DNA of 64,000 nucleotides from the NCBI RefSeq assembly GCF_000826545.1, contig NZ_CDME01000002.1, positions 496,001-560,000 of the forward strand, written 5' to 3'. The position numbers and the translations under genes were made by a program. Source of the stretch: Kibdelosporangium sp. MJ126-NF4. GTDB taxonomy: Bacteria; Actinomycetota; Actinomycetes; Mycobacteriales; Pseudonocardiaceae. The notes below the pieces were generated by a model that saw nothing but the letters and a program-made list of their open reading frames with translations, searched no databases and was not told the DNA's origin. Positions 62,501 to 64,000 of this stretch are shown here, piece after piece. Every line of letters begins with the position of its first letter. The stretch's first letter is position 1.

Positions 62501-63253
62501 CTCCCGCGTGGCTGCGAGCAGCGAGGCAATGAACCGCGACCGGATCTCCGCGTCGTGGCAGAGGGTGAAGATCTCCTCGAACTGATCAATCACCAGGACG
62601 AACGCGCAGTCGGGGCGCTGGTCGGCGGTGGCCTGCCGGATCGCCATGCCCAGGCTGTCCGGGTCACCGGCGAGGTCGGCCCGCAATGCACCGGCCGGGA
62701 TGCGCAGCAACGGCCCCAACGCGACCGCGCATTCCCGAAAGGGATCGGCGGCCGGGGTGAGCACCACGACCGGCCGGGTATCGAGTGCGGGCAGCAGGCC
62801 CGCGCGCAGCAGGGACGATTTCCCGGCCCCCGACGGCCCGACGACCGCGACCAGACGGTGCTCCTCGAGCAGGGTCACCAGCTCCGCCACCAGGTGCTCC
62901 CGGCCGAAGAACCGATCGGCGTCCGCGGGCTCGAACGCGGCCAATCCGACGTAGGGCGACGGTAGGGTCGCCGACCCGTTCGTCAGGGCTGAGGGAGCGG
63001 CCACCTCTCGCCACCGAGCCTCCCACTCGCGTTCGTCGCCGCCGCACGCCCGCGCGTAGGCCAGCGTCACCGCGAGGGTCGGCAGTTTCCGGCCACTGGC
63101 GGCCGCGGCCAGGGTCGCCGGGGAGTAGTGCGCGTCCACGGCCAGGTCGCGATAGGTCGGGTTGCCCGCCTGCTGTCTCAGCTTGCGTAGCTCGGCAGCG
63201 AACATGGGCACCGCGCCCGTGTCCGGGTCGAGCTCGCGTTCCGGTCGTGGCAT
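59573..63253 (-). CDS. HTH-STAND ATPase-TM-WD40 protein with 14 WD repeats
   Basis: 1226 aa from ATG 63253 (GGGGGATC upstream). Layout: XRE-type HTH (about 15-75, LRKLRQQAGNPTYRDLAVDAHYSPATLAAAASG); nSTAND1 NTPase with Walker A VAVVGPSGAGKSSLLR (about 135-150) and Walker B FVLVIDQFEE (about 213); a membrane helix (about 521-545, LRWLIAALATLLVIVTAAGSVVAVQ); then 14 WD40 units with S-P-D-G ... L-W-D (about 615-1226), i.e. two seven-bladed propellers. Such proteins are common in actinomycetes; they may sense a cell-surface or intracellular ligand. No effector domain such as protease or nuclease seen. Confidence 0.92.
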   Translation of the reverse strand: MPRPERELDPDTGAVPMFAAELRKLRQQAGNPTYRDLAVDAHYSPATLAAAASGRKLPTLAVTLAYARACGGDEREWEARWREVAAPSALTNGSATLPSPYVGLAAFEPADADRFFGREHLVAELVTLLEEHRLVAVVGPSGAGKSSLLRAGLLPALDTRPVVVLTPAADPFRECAVALGPLLRIPAGALRADLAGDPDSLGMAIRQATADQRPDCAFVLVIDQFEEIFTLCHDAEIRSRFIASLLAATREPGGIRVVFAVRADFYGHCARNPDLVTALREAQILVGPMTTDELRAAIIQPAISAGCSVEGALVSRLIGDATGQAGVLPLVSHALRETWFRRRGNALTLAGYEASGGIDSSVANTAEHVFGAFDPTQQRRARNILLRLTALGEATEDTKRRITRDELDTDPDTTIVLYAMAKARLLTLDKTSVEISHEALIRCWPRLREWLAEDREILRIRRQLTDSTRVWESLDRDREALYRGARLAMVPEDITDDLTMSEQAFVAASRAEQNEGEARTRRRARQLRWLIAALATLLVIVTAAGSVVAVQRRDAMHHEQIALSRQLAAEARTLAIKDVAAAIRLSLDAYQAHPTPEARSALLSLASRRSYQAQLPMHHGMLTGVPVSPDGQMLAVVGEPGRITLWDLPSRRSIGDIRGQFGLVTSATFSQDGRRLATATATGELLLWDVHGRSLLWEDADPDGYFFTGLAFSPDGRWLVASTATRARASALRVWDTTRATPVTTLTAGDGHIASVAVSPDGRLIASTGSDGAVTLWDLPTRQRQAVLPGPGDWLNTVAFSPDGQLIATGGRDKVLRLWDVRARRVEAELHAHQAEIGNLRFTEHGARLYSFDTNGVVLGWDVPRRAVVAQFEGGKPEWLSPFAVSPDGRLVVAADSGAGVLLWDRGALPFLGHTAEINGIVFAADGRTLLSAGTDRSLVAWDLESRTPRHVVPDAQTDTPWAAGPALSRDGSLVATVSDRTEVTIWQTTTLQRVATLSGLSSSAGEAVFSPDGYTLAVIDNSTTLVLWDWARQQRRTVPLGDVTPTDIDYSPDGRMLAIGSHRGQVLVLDATTHATTSTLDFRNSPVSTLTFSPDSRSLVTAAHDGAITVWDTGTWSRKTELAGHNGRVRTAAFSPDQRLLAIAGDDETVTLWDTATNTRWATLSGHIRHITSVAWNPKSSTLASGSLDHSITSWTTDTEAATRGLCDTLVHDFVSDHPLPKACR

Positions 63254-63504
63254 CGATGATCCCCCAGTTTTGTCGTGGCACAGGTTGTCCGACGACGCCT
63301 CCGAAGCCGGACAACCGCATGCAGTAGAGCAGCTCGGCGCGGCGACGGGATCACTCGATGGTGGGAGCAGGGCTAACACCTTGGAACGAGCCGGGGCCCG
63401 ACCGGGTGGTTGTCTGTCTGATCTTCGCCCCGAGCTCAGACATCCACCGACCGGCTAGACCTGTGGCAACGCACTCGAGGTACATCTGAGGGAGTCAGCT
63501 GGAA

Positions 63505-63990
63505 ATGCGCACAAAGAACAAGCCGGTACTGGCCACCGGGTTGATGGCGCTGGCCGTGTGCCTGATGCCTGCGGGAGCCGCCAGTGCGGCCCCTTCCGCT
63601 GAGCACGTGATGGCCGCGGAATCGACCGTCGACCCTATCGGAACACGGGACTTCTTCCCCTGCCCGGTCGATACGATCACAGTCCAGGAACGCCGGGTCG
63701 AAGACTCGTTCGTCGCGCTCGAGAAGTGTTGGTCATCGACAAGAGGCGCCTGGATGTACCGGGGCAACATCTACAACGCCAAGGTCGGCGATGTACTCAG
63801 GGTCGCCTATGTCCCCATAGCCGACAGGAAGTTCGTCGAACACTCCTACCGACGATCTCCCGAGAACAATGACCAATACGGCAACATGCCCGGTGAGTGG
63901 TATCTGGCAGGCGGTGTCAACGGATCCCAACTCCAGGCATGTCTGAGCCGCCCCAATCTCGAGGATCCCTTCTACTGCAGCTGGCCGTAG
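63505..63990 (+). CDS. small secreted protein, function unknown
   Basis: 161 aa. Signal peptide (about 1-28, MALAVCLMPAGAASA) and a mature part of ~130 residues with four Cys that could form two disulfides (FFPC, EKC, QAC, FYCSW). No known catalytic motif. GC at third positions is somewhat lower than in neighbours. The 251-bp gap to the divergent STAND-WD40 gene holds both promoters. Confidence 0.75.
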   Translation: MRTKNKPVLATGLMALAVCLMPAGAASAAPSAEHVMAAESTVDPIGTRDFFPCPVDTITVQERRVEDSFVALEKCWSSTRGAWMYRGNIYNAKVGDVLRVAYVPIADRKFVEHSYRRSPENNDQYGNMPGEWYLAGGVNGSQLQACLSRPNLEDPFYCSWP

Positions 63991-64000
63991 ACCTCTCTGA

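Overview
The window is about 64 kb of high-GC DNA with near-saturated GC at third codon positions, GTG/TTG starts alongside ATG, many ATGA/GTGA stop-start overlaps, and families typical of filamentous actinomycetes (LmbU-type and LAL-type LuxR regulators, STAND ATPases with TPR or WD40 repeats, ECF sigma, ABATE/CGNR and MmyB-like regulators, large NRPS). It fits a Pseudonocardiales- or Streptomyces-like chromosome; the genus cannot be fixed from the sequence alone. No tRNA, rRNA, CRISPR array or intact transposon was seen.

Region 1 (1-10 kb): the 5' part of an acetyl-CoA hydrolase/transferase gene; a sulfur-detoxification operon (persulfide dioxygenase-rhodanese plus YeiH-type exporter) with a divergent GntR regulator and a perfect palindromic operator; an F420-type nitroreductase; a secreted M23 peptidase with a SapA-like tail; then a decayed stretch with a SPASM/radical-SAM remnant, an AAA ATPase, and a kdpD fragment fused to a truncated cation/proton antiporter.

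Region 2 (9.4-17.7 kb): LmbU-family regulator, IS30-HTH/GbsR-like regulator, class C beta-lactamase-fold hydrolase, a corA split by an apparent 1-nt deletion, and a minus-strand operon ArsR - sodium/solute symporter - ECF sigma - small membrane protein. A FAD monooxygenase diverges from the ArsR gene across two matching 22-bp inverted repeats.

Region 3 (17.8-29.4 kb): a 1146-aa NB-ARC/TPR STAND protein, MmyB-type regulator, SDR, CGNR regulator, truncated MFS, epoxide hydrolase, MarR remnant, and a TetR / alpha-beta-hydrolase / DHA2 MFS set with a 17-bp palindrome.

Region 4 (29.4-54.8 kb) is the most interesting part. A tightly coupled operon encodes two ABC exporter-type half transporters (YbtPQ/IrtAB-like layout), a lipoprotein binding protein, a FecCD-type permease and its ATPase. 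It leads straight into a biosynthetic cluster: LeuA-, LeuC-, LeuD- and LeuB-like chain-elongation enzymes, a class I aminotransferase, a 718-aa double class-III-aminotransferase-fold protein, a methyltransferase, a SnoaL-like protein, a two-module NRPS (A-T-C-A-T-reductase) and a double-hotdog thioesterase. Opposite them lie an atypical response regulator, a second methyltransferase and a P450. Read together: an elongated 2-oxo acid is made, transaminated, possibly C-methylated, joined to a second amino acid and released reductively as a peptide aldehyde or derived imine/pyrazinone. The adjacent siderophore-type transport operon raises the possibility of a metal-binding product. The product is inferred, not shown.

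Region 5 (55.4-64 kb): a LAL regulator, a DUF1579/lipocalin-like protein, a degraded second LAL fragment, a HTH-STAND-TM-WD40 protein with 14 WD units, and a small secreted protein.
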